Origin: DASZZX01 sp036260415
GTDB lineage: Bacteria > Actinomycetota > Nitriliruptoria > Nitriliruptorales > JAHWKO01
Reading direction: 5' to 3'
NCBI GenBank assembly: GCA_036260415.1
Contig: DASZZX010000243.1
Span: forward strand, 1 to 35,091
DNA: 35,091 nt
The notes beneath the pieces are model-generated. The model saw nothing but the letters and a program-made list of their open reading frames with translations. It was not told the DNA's origin and did not search any database. The position numbers and the translations under genes are program-made. Positions within the stretch are counted from its first letter, which is position 1. Each line of letters starts with the position of its first letter. Shown in pieces: positions 8,418-16,133 of the stretch.

Positions 8418-9575
8418 GTGAACCTGCTCGACCTGCTGATCCTCCTGGCCCTCCTGACGGGAGCGTCCGGCGGCTGGCGGCTCGGCTTCCTCCGCCGCGC
8501 CGGGTCGTGGATCGGCGGGATCGCGGGCCTGGTGCTCGGGATCCGTGTCGTCCGGCCGGCGGTGTCGGCGGTGCGCGACTCGGGACCGATCACCGGGCTC
8601 GTGGTGGCACTTCTGGTGGTGCTGGGCGCAGCGATGATCGGTCAGGCCATCGGCTTCTCGATCGGTTCGGGTCTGCGCCGCCGCGTGCCCCACGGCCCGG
8701 CACGCCACGTGGACCGCGTGACCGGCGCGGTTGCCGGGGTGGCCGGCACCCTGGTGATCCTCTGGCTGCTGCTGCCCGTGCTGGGCGACATCCCCGGCGG
8801 CGTGGCCAGCGCCACGCGCAACTCGGTCATCGTCGCCGCCCTCGATCAGGTCGCGCCGGCGCCGCCCGACTCGATGCGAGCGCTACGCACCATCGTCGGG
8901 AACACGTCCTTCCCGGAGGTGTTCAGCGAGCTGCGGCCGGCGCCCCAGGTCGGACCACCTCCGGCGACCCTCGCGCTGTCGCCGGCCATCCAGCAGCAGG
9001 TGGCGACCTCCACCGTGGCGGTGGAGGCCATCGCCTGCCAGCGGCTGCAGGAGGGCAGCGGCTTCGCGGTCGCCGACGGGACCGTCGTCACCAACGCCCA
9101 CGTGGTTGCCGGCGCCGGCCAGGTCGAGGTGCTGCGCAACGACGGGACACGTCTGCCCGCGCAGGTGATGGCGTTCGACGACGACCGCGACCTGGCGGTC
9201 CTCGGCGTCCCGGACCTGGCCCGCCCGCCACTACCGGTGGCCACCGGCTCGGCAGGCAGCGAAGCCGCGGCGTTCGGTTACCCGTTGGGGCAGGACACGC
9301 TGCGGATCGCGCCGGTGGCGATCCGCGAGCGCGTGACGGCCGTCGGCCGCGACATCTACGGCCGCGACCAGGTCGAGCGCAAGGTGTTCATCCTGTCAGC
9401 CGACCTTGCCCAGGGCGACTCCGGCGCGGCCATCATCGACCCCGACGGCGCGGTGATCGCGGTCGCGTTCGCGATCGCGCCCGACCGTCCGCAGACCGCC
9501 TACGCGCTGACCGACACTGAGCTGACCGCGGTGCTCGGCGGCGGGGGACAGTCCGACACCGGTCCGTGCCTGTAG
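8418..9575 (+). CDS. MarP-like membrane serine protease (CvpA + trypsin-like domains)
   Basis: A 385-residue membrane protease. Residues 1-125 hold about four hydrophobic helices of the CvpA type; about 185-380 form an extracytoplasmic trypsin/HtrA-like domain without PDZ. The triad is visible as His228 (TNAHVV), Asp258 (DDDRDLAVL) and Ser335 (GDSGA). Cys207 and Cys384 bracket the protease domain like the regulatory disulfide of mycobacterial MarP (Rv3671c), which protects against acid and oxidative stress. GTG 8418 follows GGAGGGGCAGGGCGA. The family assignment is strong. Its role in acid or redox resistance is inferred from the mycobacterial homologue. Confidence 0.92.
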   Translation: MNLLDLLILLALLTGASGGWRLGFLRRAGSWIGGIAGLVLGIRVVRPAVSAVRDSGPITGLVVALLVVLGAAMIGQAIGFSIGSGLRRRVPHGPARHVDRVTGAVAGVAGTLVILWLLLPVLGDIPGGVASATRNSVIVAALDQVAPAPPDSMRALRTIVGNTSFPEVFSELRPAPQVGPPPATLALSPAIQQQVATSTVAVEAIACQRLQEGSGFAVADGTVVTNAHVVAGAGQVEVLRNDGTRLPAQVMAFDDDRDLAVLGVPDLARPPLPVATGSAGSEAAAFGYPLGQDTLRIAPVAIRERVTAVGRDIYGRDQVERKVFILSADLAQGDSGAAIIDPDGAVIAVAFAIAPDRPQTAYALTDTELTAVLGGGGQSDTGPCL

Positions 9576-9748
9576 GTCGCGGTCCGGTCGGGCGACCGTC
9601 GGGCGCGCTCGGCACGCCCAGGTCGCGCCGCTGCGCCCGGGTGCCCCGACGCCGGTCGCCGGGCCCAGCTGCGGCGGTGGGGCTGAGCGAGGAAGGACCA
9701 GCGCCGGTGGCGGGTTCGTCCGGTCGAGGCGGACGGGGAGGCAGGGAC

Positions 9749-11590
9749 GTGACGGACCAGCCGATCGCCGACCACGGGCTGCTGTCCAACTGTCACGGCG
9801 CGGCCCTGGTGGACCGGCGAGGGTCGATCGAGTGGTGGTGCCCGAGCCGCTTCGACGGCCCGTCGGTGTTCGCGCGCTTGCTCGACGACGACGCCGGGCA
9901 CTTCCGGGTGGGCCCGGTGCGGTCCGCGGAGGGCCACCGCCGCTACCGCGACGGGACCCTGCTGCTGGAGACGACCTTCTCGACCTCCTCCGGGACGGTC
10001 GTGCTGACGGACGCCCTGGCGATGGCCGTGGGGGTCCGCGGTCACGACCTCGGGGCTGGTTCCCCGCACGTCCTGCTGCGCAGGGCCACGTGCACGGAGG
10101 GCACCGTCGAGCTGGAGGTCGAGTACGCACCGCGCCTCGAGTACGGGCTGACCTTCCCATTGCTGCGCCGGGTCGAGCAGGGGGTCTCCGCGCGCGGCGG
10201 GGCGGTCGCACTGCGGCTGTCGACCAGCGCGCAGCTCCAGGTCGACGGCCCGACGGCGCGCGGCCGCGTGGAGCTGAGCGCCGGCGGGTCGGTGGGGTTC
10301 GCCGTCGAGCACGCGTCCAGCTGGGAGCCGGTGCGGCCCCCCTGGAGTCAGACCTCCATCGCGGCGCGCCTCGACGACACCGCGGCCGCCTGGCGGTCGT
10401 GGGAGGGACAGCACCAGCACTACCAGGGCCCGTACGCCCACCTCGTGCGCCACAGCGGCAAGATCCTGCAGGCGCTCACCTACCAGCCGACCGGGGCGAT
10501 GGTGGCGGCCGCGACCACGTCGCTGCCAGAGGTGGTCGGCGGTGACCGCAACTGGGACTACCGCTACGCCTGGGTCCGTGACGCCAGCTTCACGCTCGAC
10601 GCGCTCTGGGTGGCTGCGTGCCCGGACGAGGCCGGCACCTTCCTCCAGTACCTGACCACCGCCGCCAGCTCGATCCACCAACGTGACCAGCTGCAGATCA
10701 TGTTCGGGGTCGGCGGGGAGCGTGACCTCGCGGAGCGCACGCTCGACCACCTGCGCGGGTGGCGGGGCAGCCGCCCCGTACGGGTCGGCAACGGGGCGTG
10801 GAAGCAGCGGCAGATCGACGTCTACGGCGAGCTGATCGCGGCCGTCCACCGACTTCGCGGGCAGATCGGCGACCTCGACGACCCGGCCCGGCGCTTGCTG
10901 ATCGCGCTCGCCGACCGTGCCGCGGCCGCCTGGACCGAACCGGACCAGGGCATCTGGGAGGTCCGTGGGGAACCGCGCCACTACCTGTACTCGAAGCTGA
11001 TGTGCTGGGTCGCCCTCGACCGGGCGGTCGAGCTGGCGGATGTCCTGCGAGCCGGTCCGCGGCTGGGGCGCTGGCGTCGCACCCGCGACGAGATCCGCGC
11101 GGCCATCCTCGAACACGGGTGGAGCCACGAAGCGGGAGCGTTCACCCGGTCGTTCGGTGACACGGCGCTGGACGCCTCCAACCTGGTGATCCCCCTCGTG
11201 GGGTTCCTCCCCGCGGACGATCCACGCGTGCTGACGACCATCGACGCCACTGAACGTGACCTGACCGACGCCGCCGGCCGCGTCTACCGCTACCGGGCCG
11301 ACGACGGCCTCGAGGGACAGGAGGGAACGTTCCTGCTGTGCACCTTCTGGCTCGCCGAGGCCCTGGCCCACGCCGGCCGGGTGCAGCGGGCCCGCGAGGT
11401 GTTCGACCTGGCCACGAGTTCCGCGAACGACCTCGGCCTTCTGTCCGAGCAGGTCGACCCGACGACCGGGGAGCTCCTCGGCAACTTCCCGCAGGCCTTC
11501 AGCCACATCGGGCTGGTCAACGCCGCCTGGGCCATCGCCCGCGCGGAACGGGGCGAGTTCCCCCCGACCGAGCAGGAGATCCCGTGGTGA
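9749..11590 (+). CDS. GH15 family glycosidase, second copy
   Basis: A 613-residue paralogue of the 2575-4452 protein, with no signal peptide. It opens with IADHGLLSNCHGAALVDRRG and keeps RNWDYRYAWVRD from Arg267, Glu404 in IWEVRGEPRHY and Glu567 in LSEQVDPTTGE, so both expected catalytic acids are present. GTG 9749 is chosen because GGGGAGGCAGGGAC precedes it and the domain starts at once. Divergence between the two copies is considerable in the N-terminal beta domain, so they may differ in substrate (trehalose, maltooligosaccharides or other alpha-glucosides). It follows the protease gene by 173 bp and may have its own promoter. Confidence 0.9.
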   Translation: MTDQPIADHGLLSNCHGAALVDRRGSIEWWCPSRFDGPSVFARLLDDDAGHFRVGPVRSAEGHRRYRDGTLLLETTFSTSSGTVVLTDALAMAVGVRGHDLGAGSPHVLLRRATCTEGTVELEVEYAPRLEYGLTFPLLRRVEQGVSARGGAVALRLSTSAQLQVDGPTARGRVELSAGGSVGFAVEHASSWEPVRPPWSQTSIAARLDDTAAAWRSWEGQHQHYQGPYAHLVRHSGKILQALTYQPTGAMVAAATTSLPEVVGGDRNWDYRYAWVRDASFTLDALWVAACPDEAGTFLQYLTTAASSIHQRDQLQIMFGVGGERDLAERTLDHLRGWRGSRPVRVGNGAWKQRQIDVYGELIAAVHRLRGQIGDLDDPARRLLIALADRAAAAWTEPDQGIWEVRGEPRHYLYSKLMCWVALDRAVELADVLRAGPRLGRWRRTRDEIRAAILEHGWSHEAGAFTRSFGDTALDASNLVIPLVGFLPADDPRVLTTIDATERDLTDAAGRVYRYRADDGLEGQEGTFLLCTFWLAEALAHAGRVQRAREVFDLATSSANDLGLLSEQVDPTTGELLGNFPQAFSHIGLVNAAWAIARAERGEFPPTEQEIPW

Positions 11591-11639
11591 GGGGCGCGCT
11601 CACGTGTGCGGGGCGGGCCTTGGACCGGACACGGTCGCA

Positions 11640-11722
11640 GGAAGGTCGCCGGTCGCCGACGGGTTCCCCGCGACGAGCAGGGCGCAGGGAAGGTCGCCGG
11701 TCTCCGGCGGGTTCCCCTCGAC
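11640..11722. repeat. 35-bp direct repeat pair, 48-bp period
   Basis: GGAAGGTCGCCGGTC begins a 35-bp unit at 11640-11674 that recurs at 11688-11722 with three mismatches. Each unit ends in a GGGTTCCCC core. It occupies the gap between the second GH15 gene and the DUF427 gene; no coding role is apparent. Confidence 0.8.
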
Positions 11723-11773
11723 TTCAGGGATCCTTCCCACCTGGGGTGGGCAGCCGACGACGAGGAGTCCGAC

Positions 11774-12058
11774 GTGCCGCGTGCGGTGTGGAACGGTGTC
11801 GTGCTGGCCGAGAGCGACGACACGGTGGTGGTGGAGGGCAACCACTATTTCCCGCGCGAGTCGCTCAACCAGCAGTACTTCCGAAAGTCGGACTCGACCA
11901 GCCGCTGCTTCTGGAAGGGTCAGGCCCGCTACCTGACCGTGGAGGTCGACGGGAGGACGAACCCCGATGCGGCCTGGTACTACCCTGACCCCTCCCGAGC
12001 GGCCCGCAGGATCCGGGGCCGGGTGGCGTTCTGGCACGGTGTCCGCATCGAACCCTGA
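11774..12058 (+). CDS. DUF427 domain protein
   Basis: A 94-residue single-domain protein of the DUF427 family, a small beta-rich fold common in Actinobacteria and fungi with no established activity. Typical family features are visible: VWNGVVLAESDDTVVVEG, YFPRESL, the SxCFWKGxARY centre and DAAWYYPDP, ending in GRVAFWHGV. GTG 11774 is preferred over upstream starts because GACGAGGAG precedes it and the upstream reading consists of translated repeats. It is the last plus-strand gene before the repeat and pseudogene stretch. Confidence 0.87.
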   Translation: MPRAVWNGVVLAESDDTVVVEGNHYFPRESLNQQYFRKSDSTSRCFWKGQARYLTVEVDGRTNPDAAWYYPDPSRAARRIRGRVAFWHGVRIEP

Positions 12059-12090
12059 GCGTCCCGAGCGATCCGTCCGATGGCGAGCCT

Positions 12091-12224
12091 ACCCGCATCG
12101 TGCGTCGCCGCGGTCACCGACGCCCTCAACCACGCACGATCCGACCCCCCCGCTGCGGACCACCCGCATCGTGCGTCGCCGCGGTCACCGACGCTCTCAA
12201 CCACGCACGATCCGACCCCCCCGC
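12091..12224. repeat. 63-bp direct repeats, each containing an inverted repeat (REP-like)
   Basis: A 63-bp unit at 12091-12153 recurs at 12162-12224 with a single mismatch (71-bp period). Each unit carries perfect 9-bp inverted arms, ATCGTGCGT and ACGCACGAT, about 29 nt apart, then a CCGACCCCCCC tail. It lies between convergent genes, so it could act as a bidirectional terminator or be a REP-type element. Confidence 0.8.
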
Positions 12225-12228
12225 CTAT

Positions 12229-12643
12229 CCCGCGAGGTTCCCCGGCCAGGTCGTGAGCGCGTACAGGCCTCCGTAGGTCATGCCCCCGACCCCGAACAGG
12301 ACGGCCAGACCGCGCCACGAAGCTTGACGCCCTCCACGTCGCAGATGCCGCGCCGCCGCAGCGCCCACCACGACAGGGCAGCCGCCACCACCAGTCCCGC
12401 GGCTCGGAACCACCACGCCCAGCCCGCGTACAGCTCGGTGGCGAGCGCGTACGCGGCCGCGCCACTCATCAGACCCGCCAGGGCGAGCGCGGTCGGCCCA
12501 GCGCAGCAGAGGATCGCCACGGTGCCCGACAGCAGACCGATGCGGGCAGCGGGCAGACGCTGCCGACCAGCGGGTCTCCCTCGGCGGTCGGGCCGGACGT
12601 CGACCGGCGTGGTCGGCGCGGCCTGCGGACCCGGCCGTGCCAC
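12229..12643 (-). pseudogene. Small membrane protein with CC motif (MerT-like?), frameshifted
   Basis: Reading from GTG 12643, a basic N-terminus is followed by a helix with LCCAGPTALALAG, a second helix and then ALRRRGICDVEGVKLRGAV. There the frame runs out of hydrophobic coding. Shifting one base at about 12310 (GCGGTCTGGCC on the minus strand, where one more C would restore it) continues as LAVLFGVGGMTYGGLYALTT and ends at TAG 12229. The restored product would have about three or four helices. The paired cysteines in the first helix recall mercuric transporters such as MerT, but no MerP, MerA or MerR is nearby, so that name is tentative. The start lacks a Shine-Dalgarno. Confidence 0.5.
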
Positions 12644-12671
12644 AGGCGCGCCCGGCGGACCCGGCCGTGCC
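12625..12671. repeat. 17-bp direct repeat pair, 30-bp period
   Basis: GCGGACCCGGCCGTGCC occurs perfectly at 12625-12641 and 12655-12671, at the 5' edge of the frameshifted membrane protein gene. Likely a local duplication. Confidence 0.65.
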
Positions 12672-13070
12672 CCTCACGCGCTCGGGCACGCCGTGCCCGG
12701 CTCCGGCAGCGCGGCGCGGGCCCCGACCGTGCGGGTGGCCCACGCGCTGACGCCAGCCAGATGGCGTCGCACGCGTCCGGCCACCGCACTCGGCTCGCGT
12801 CGTGTCGCGCCTCGTGAGCGTCTGAGCACGGCCTTCAGCTCCATGTCGGCCGCCGGCGGGTGTCCTACGGGCAGCGCCGGCCGCGGCATCCGCTGGCGCA
12901 CGTCCCGGTCGGTCGAGCTCAGCGCCCGGCAGGGAACACGGGACCAGCCGGGGGCCATTCCGCATCCCCCCGTCGACCTCGTCAACGGCCCTCGGCTGCC
13001 TCACGGTCGCTGATCGCCGGCGCGTTGTTCGGCCTGTCGCGCTATCTCGACGAGCCGGATGGGTCTGCGG
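12672..13070. other. Stretch with no supportable gene
   Basis: Frames are open in several directions only because of the high GC content. No frame shows a recognisable domain, hydrophobic pattern or Shine-Dalgarno with start. It sits between two frameshifted genes and may be decayed coding sequence. Confidence 0.5.
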
Positions 13071-13562
13071 TCAACCGGTCGGCGTGAGCACGACGACCGG
13101 GATCTCGCGGTCCGTCTGGCGCGCGTACGCGTCGTAGTCGGGCCAGATCGCGGTCATCTTCTTCCACAGGCGCGCGCTCCTCCCCCGTCGCGGTGCGGGC
13201 ACGGGCCGCCATCACCCGGTCCGCGACTTGGATCTCGACCTCGGGTCAGCCTCCAGGTTGCGGTACCAGTCCGGATGGGACGGGGCACCGCCCTTGGATG
13301 CGACGACCACGAAGTCCTCGCCGTCCTCGCCGTAGATCAGCGGGGTGGTGTACGGCTCGCCGCTCTTGCGCCCTGTGGTCGTCAGCAGCAGGGTGTAGAC
13401 GCCGGGGCGCCACTCATGGCCCACCTCCCCGTCGGTCTCGCGGTAGCGCTCGACGTGCTCCTGGCCGAACAGCACCTGGGCTCCGATGGGCTCGGTGGCG
13501 TTGCCATGCGCTGTACTCGTCGCACCGTGCTCGCGGTGGGGCCCGGAGCACACCACCTTCAT
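13071..13562 (-). pseudogene. Deazaflavin (F420)-dependent nitroreductase family protein, two frameshifts
   Basis: From about 13500 the minus strand reads GAQVLFGQEHVERYRETDGE, then LLLTTTGRKSGEP, TTPLIYGEDGEDFVVVASKG and HPDWYRNLEADP, the hallmarks of the Ddn/DUF385 family of F420-dependent oxidoreductases. At about 13240 one base is missing (CCGAGGTCG, where CCGGAGGTCG is expected) and the frame stops at TGA. In the next frame the protein goes on as EVEIQVADRVMAARARTATG. After a second shift in a GCGCGC run at about 13170 it continues as LWKKMTAIWPDYDAYA and IPVVVLTPTG, ending at TGA 13071. The two shifts together restore the frame, so the whole family length (about 140-150 residues) is recoverable. 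It is either a young pseudogene or affected by base-calling errors. Confidence 0.72.
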
Positions 13563-13601
13563 CGGTGCACGGTCGCGCTCCAGCGGCGAGGCGGAGGCCG
13601 A

Positions 13602-14945
13602 TCACGACCATCCCCGGAGCCGACGCAGCTCGTCAGCGGGCGCGGTCGAACCGACCACGCCGGGCATGACGTCGGCGGCGCGGCGTGCGGGGGGCAGCAT
13701 CCACGACCGGCCCAACGGCAGCGCCGCCCCCTTCGAGCCCAGCACCTGCACGACGCCGAGATCGCCGGTCTCGAAGCCCACCACCGACGCGGCCAAGTAC
13801 GCCCGCCACACACGGTAGTCCACCTCGCTGGCGGCCCCAACCGCCGCCTCGCGGTTGGACTCCAGCCGCTCCAGCCACCGGCGCAGCGTCAGCGCGTAGT
13901 GGGAACGCAGCTGCTCGAGGTCCACGACCTCGAAACCGGCCTCCTGGACGTGACGCACGGCCGTCCACGCCGGCACGAGCCCCCCGTCCGGGAACACGTA
14001 CCGCGCCGCGAAGCTGCGGTCCTGGCGGGAGAAGTCGACGGTGGCGGCCCGGCGTCCGGTGGTGATCCCGTGGTTCAGGAAGCGGCCGCCGCGGGCCGTG
14101 AGACGGAAGCACGTCGCGAAGTAGGCCGCGAGGTGGTCGGGGCCGACGTGCTCGAACATGCCGACGGACGCGACCGCATCGAAGGTGCCCTCGACTTCTC
14201 GGTAGTCGGCCAGGAGGATCGTGACACGGGCGGCCAGCCCGGCCCGGGCGATCCGTTCGCGGGCGAGCTCGGCCTGCCGGGCGCTCACGGTCACCCCCAC
14301 CGCGGTCACCCCGTAGCGCTCGGCGGCGTGGGCGACCAGCGCTCCCCAACCGCAGCCGACGTCCAGCAGCCGCTCCCCGGGTTGCAGCCGCAGCTTGCGA
14401 CAGACCAGGTCGAGCTTGCGTTCCTGGGCCGGATCCAGGGGCTCGTCGGGAGCGGCAAAGTAGGCGCACGAGTAGACCAGCCGCTGGTCGAGGAACAGCT
14501 GGAAGAAGTCGTTGCCGAGGTCGTAGTGGAACTGCACCGCCGCCCGGTCACGGTCGATCGAGTGGCGGCTGCCGGCCAGCCTGGCGCGACGGCCGTCGCG
14601 GCGGCGCGGGGCTGACGGTAGACGCAGCGCGGTCGAGAGCAACGTGGCTCGTACCCCCCGGGGGAGCCTGTGGCCGCGCAGTGCCGTGATGTCGTGCAGC
14701 AGGGCCACCATGTCGCCGTGGACGTCCACGTCGCCGAACGCGTACAACTGTCCGGCGCGCAGGTCGTTCGGTGACAACAGCAACGCGCGCAGCGCGGAGG
14801 GATGGTGGATCACGAGCCGGTACGGCCGGTCGGCCGGGCCGACCAGGGTGCCGTCCCACAGGCGTAACGGGATCGAGCGCCCCGTGGCAGCCTCCAGTCG
14901 GTCGTGGACCCGGAGGGTCGTGTCGCGCAGGTGCTGGGGGATCAT
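13602..14945 (-). CDS. Cyclopropane-fatty-acyl-phospholipid synthase-like methyltransferase
   Basis: A 447-residue SAM-dependent enzyme of the CFA synthase/mycolic acid cyclopropane synthase group, expected to add a methylene or methyl group to the double bond of membrane phospholipid acyl chains. The N-terminal SCP2-like domain spans about 1-120. Then come QFHYDLGNDFF (138-148), YSCAYF (158-163) and the SAM loop LDVGCGWG (194-201), followed by GMFEHVG and the C-terminal HYALTLRRW. ATG 14945 follows GGCAGGAGCGCGG, a good Shine-Dalgarno; the frame stays open far upstream, but that part is antisense to the HAD gene. Whether it makes cyclopropanes or branched chains cannot be told from sequence. 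It is divergent from the HAD gene with 198 bp between. Confidence 0.9.
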   Translation of the reverse strand: MIPQHLRDTTLRVHDRLEAATGRSIPLRLWDGTLVGPADRPYRLVIHHPSALRALLLSPNDLRAGQLYAFGDVDVHGDMVALLHDITALRGHRLPRGVRATLLSTALRLPSAPRRRDGRRARLAGSRHSIDRDRAAVQFHYDLGNDFFQLFLDQRLVYSCAYFAAPDEPLDPAQERKLDLVCRKLRLQPGERLLDVGCGWGALVAHAAERYGVTAVGVTVSARQAELARERIARAGLAARVTILLADYREVEGTFDAVASVGMFEHVGPDHLAAYFATCFRLTARGGRFLNHGITTGRRAATVDFSRQDRSFAARYVFPDGGLVPAWTAVRHVQEAGFEVVDLEQLRSHYALTLRRWLERLESNREAAVGAASEVDYRVWRAYLAASVVGFETGDLGVVQVLGSKGAALPLGRSWMLPPARRAADVMPGVVGSTAPADELRRLRGWS

Positions 14946-15143
14946 CCGCGCTCCTGCCGTCGGTGCGCGCGAGCGTAGACACGTCCACGGCGGAGGGCAG
15001 CTGTAGCGGGACGCCGCCGGGGTCGGGAAGTAGGACGGTGAGCGCGGTGCATCGCCGACGGTCCGGCAGGGGCGCACGACCCGCTCGGTAGAGTCACCGT
15101 CCCCGTCGCACCGCCGCGGGACCCCCGGCGCGGAGTACTTCCC

Positions 15144-16019
15144 GTGATCGCTGACGCGCCACTGCCCGAAGGGATGCGCCACGGCGGCCGCTACCGGGAC
15201 TGGCGGCCGGCGCCGCCCCGCTACCTGGTCGCCGACGTCGACGGGACCCTCGTCGGCGTGGAACCGCACGCCACCGAGGCAGTGGTCGGGGCGCTGAGCC
15301 GCGCGCAGGACGCCGGGCTGCGGGTCGGTTTCGCGACCGGGCGGATGCTGGCGGCGGTCCGTCCGTTGTGGGAGCGCACGCGCCTGCCCGGTCCACACGT
15401 CCTGCACAACGGCGCGCTGGTGCGCGCTGGCGGCAAGACGATCGCGTCCTGGCCGCTCGCGGGCGATCAGGCCCGCCGCCTGCTCGAGCTCTGCGATCAG
15501 CACGACCTGTACGCGGAGCTGTACGTGGGCGACGGCTACGTGGTGACGGATCGACGTCCGCAGGCCACCGTCCACTGGGAGATGCTGCACCAGGAGCCGG
15601 ACGGGCTCGCCCGCGACCTGGACCTCGACGCGGTGGAGGTCGCCAAGGCCACGGTCGCGGTGTTCGAGGGTGATGCCCAGCCAACCATCGAGCTGCTGGA
15701 CGGGGCCGGTCTCGCCACGGCGACGGCCACATCGCCCCAGGCGCCGGGCGTCACCTTCATCAACGTCACGCACCCGGACGCCAGCAAGGGCGTCGCCCTG
15801 CGCACCGCCGCGGAGCACATCGGCGTCCCGCTGGCCGCCGTCGTGGCGGTGGGCGATGACTGGAACGACCTGCCGATGCTCGAGCTCGTCGGCACGGCGA
15901 TCGCGATGGGTCAGGCACCCGAGGAGGTCCAGGCCGCCGCCCACCTTGTCGTGCCGGAGGTGGACGCCGACGGCGTGGTGCACGCGCTCGACGCCAGCAT
16001 CGCGTGGACCGACGCCTGA
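15144..16019 (+). CDS. HAD superfamily phosphatase, Cof-type (IIB)
   Basis: A 291-residue cytosolic hydrolase. The nucleophile motif DVDGTL lies at about residues 32-37, NGALV stands where the type IIB cap begins, a lysine occurs in DASKGVALR, and the last motif is GDDWNDLPML. This order defines Cof-like HAD phosphatases, which hydrolyse sugar phosphates or cofactor phosphates with broad specificity. The GTG start has GGAG 10 nt upstream; ATG 15174 is an alternative. Although otsA lies in the window, the length and cap type do not match typical OtsB, so trehalose-6-phosphate phosphatase is not assigned. A hairpin follows the stop. Confidence 0.88.
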   Translation: MIADAPLPEGMRHGGRYRDWRPAPPRYLVADVDGTLVGVEPHATEAVVGALSRAQDAGLRVGFATGRMLAAVRPLWERTRLPGPHVLHNGALVRAGGKTIASWPLAGDQARRLLELCDQHDLYAELYVGDGYVVTDRRPQATVHWEMLHQEPDGLARDLDLDAVEVAKATVAVFEGDAQPTIELLDGAGLATATATSPQAPGVTFINVTHPDASKGVALRTAAEHIGVPLAAVVAVGDDWNDLPMLELVGTAIAMGQAPEEVQAAAHLVVPEVDADGVVHALDASIAWTDA

Positions 16020-16028
16020 CCGCCGCAC

Positions 16029-16059
16029 GGTGGGTTCCCCGGCGCCCCGGGACCCCACC
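16029..16059. terminator. Hairpin between converging HAD and guaB genes
   Basis: GGTGGG pairs with CCCACC, and inner TCCC with GGGA, around a GC-rich loop, 10 bp after the HAD stop codon. No T-run follows. It may serve both converging transcripts. Confidence 0.5.
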
Positions 16060-16133
16060 TACTGCCTCCCGCCAGGGCGCTGCGAGGTGCCGGCCTCGGG
16101 ACTCGCGTGGCACCGGGTCCCGTGGATCGCGCG

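Noticed and set aside
12091..12224. CRISPR array
   Set aside because: Only two 63-bp copies, an 8-bp gap between them and no cas genes; inverted arms within a long unit fit a REP-like element better.
12229..12643. Mercury-resistance (mer) locus
   Set aside because: Only a CC motif in a helix recalls MerT; no MerA, MerP or MerR and the gene is frameshifted.
12674..12844. Small minus-strand frame starting MELKAVLRR
   Set aside because: No Shine-Dalgarno, no family match, arginine-rich composition typical of chance frames in GC-rich DNA.
15144..16019. OtsB trehalose-6-phosphate phosphatase
   Set aside because: HAD motifs and length fit Cof-type IIB phosphatases; it is 12.6 kb from otsA and lacks recognisable OtsB motifs.
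14946..16058. Long minus-strand extension of the CFA synthase-like frame
   Set aside because: It is antisense to the HAD gene, and ATG 14945 with a good Shine-Dalgarno begins the family N-terminus.
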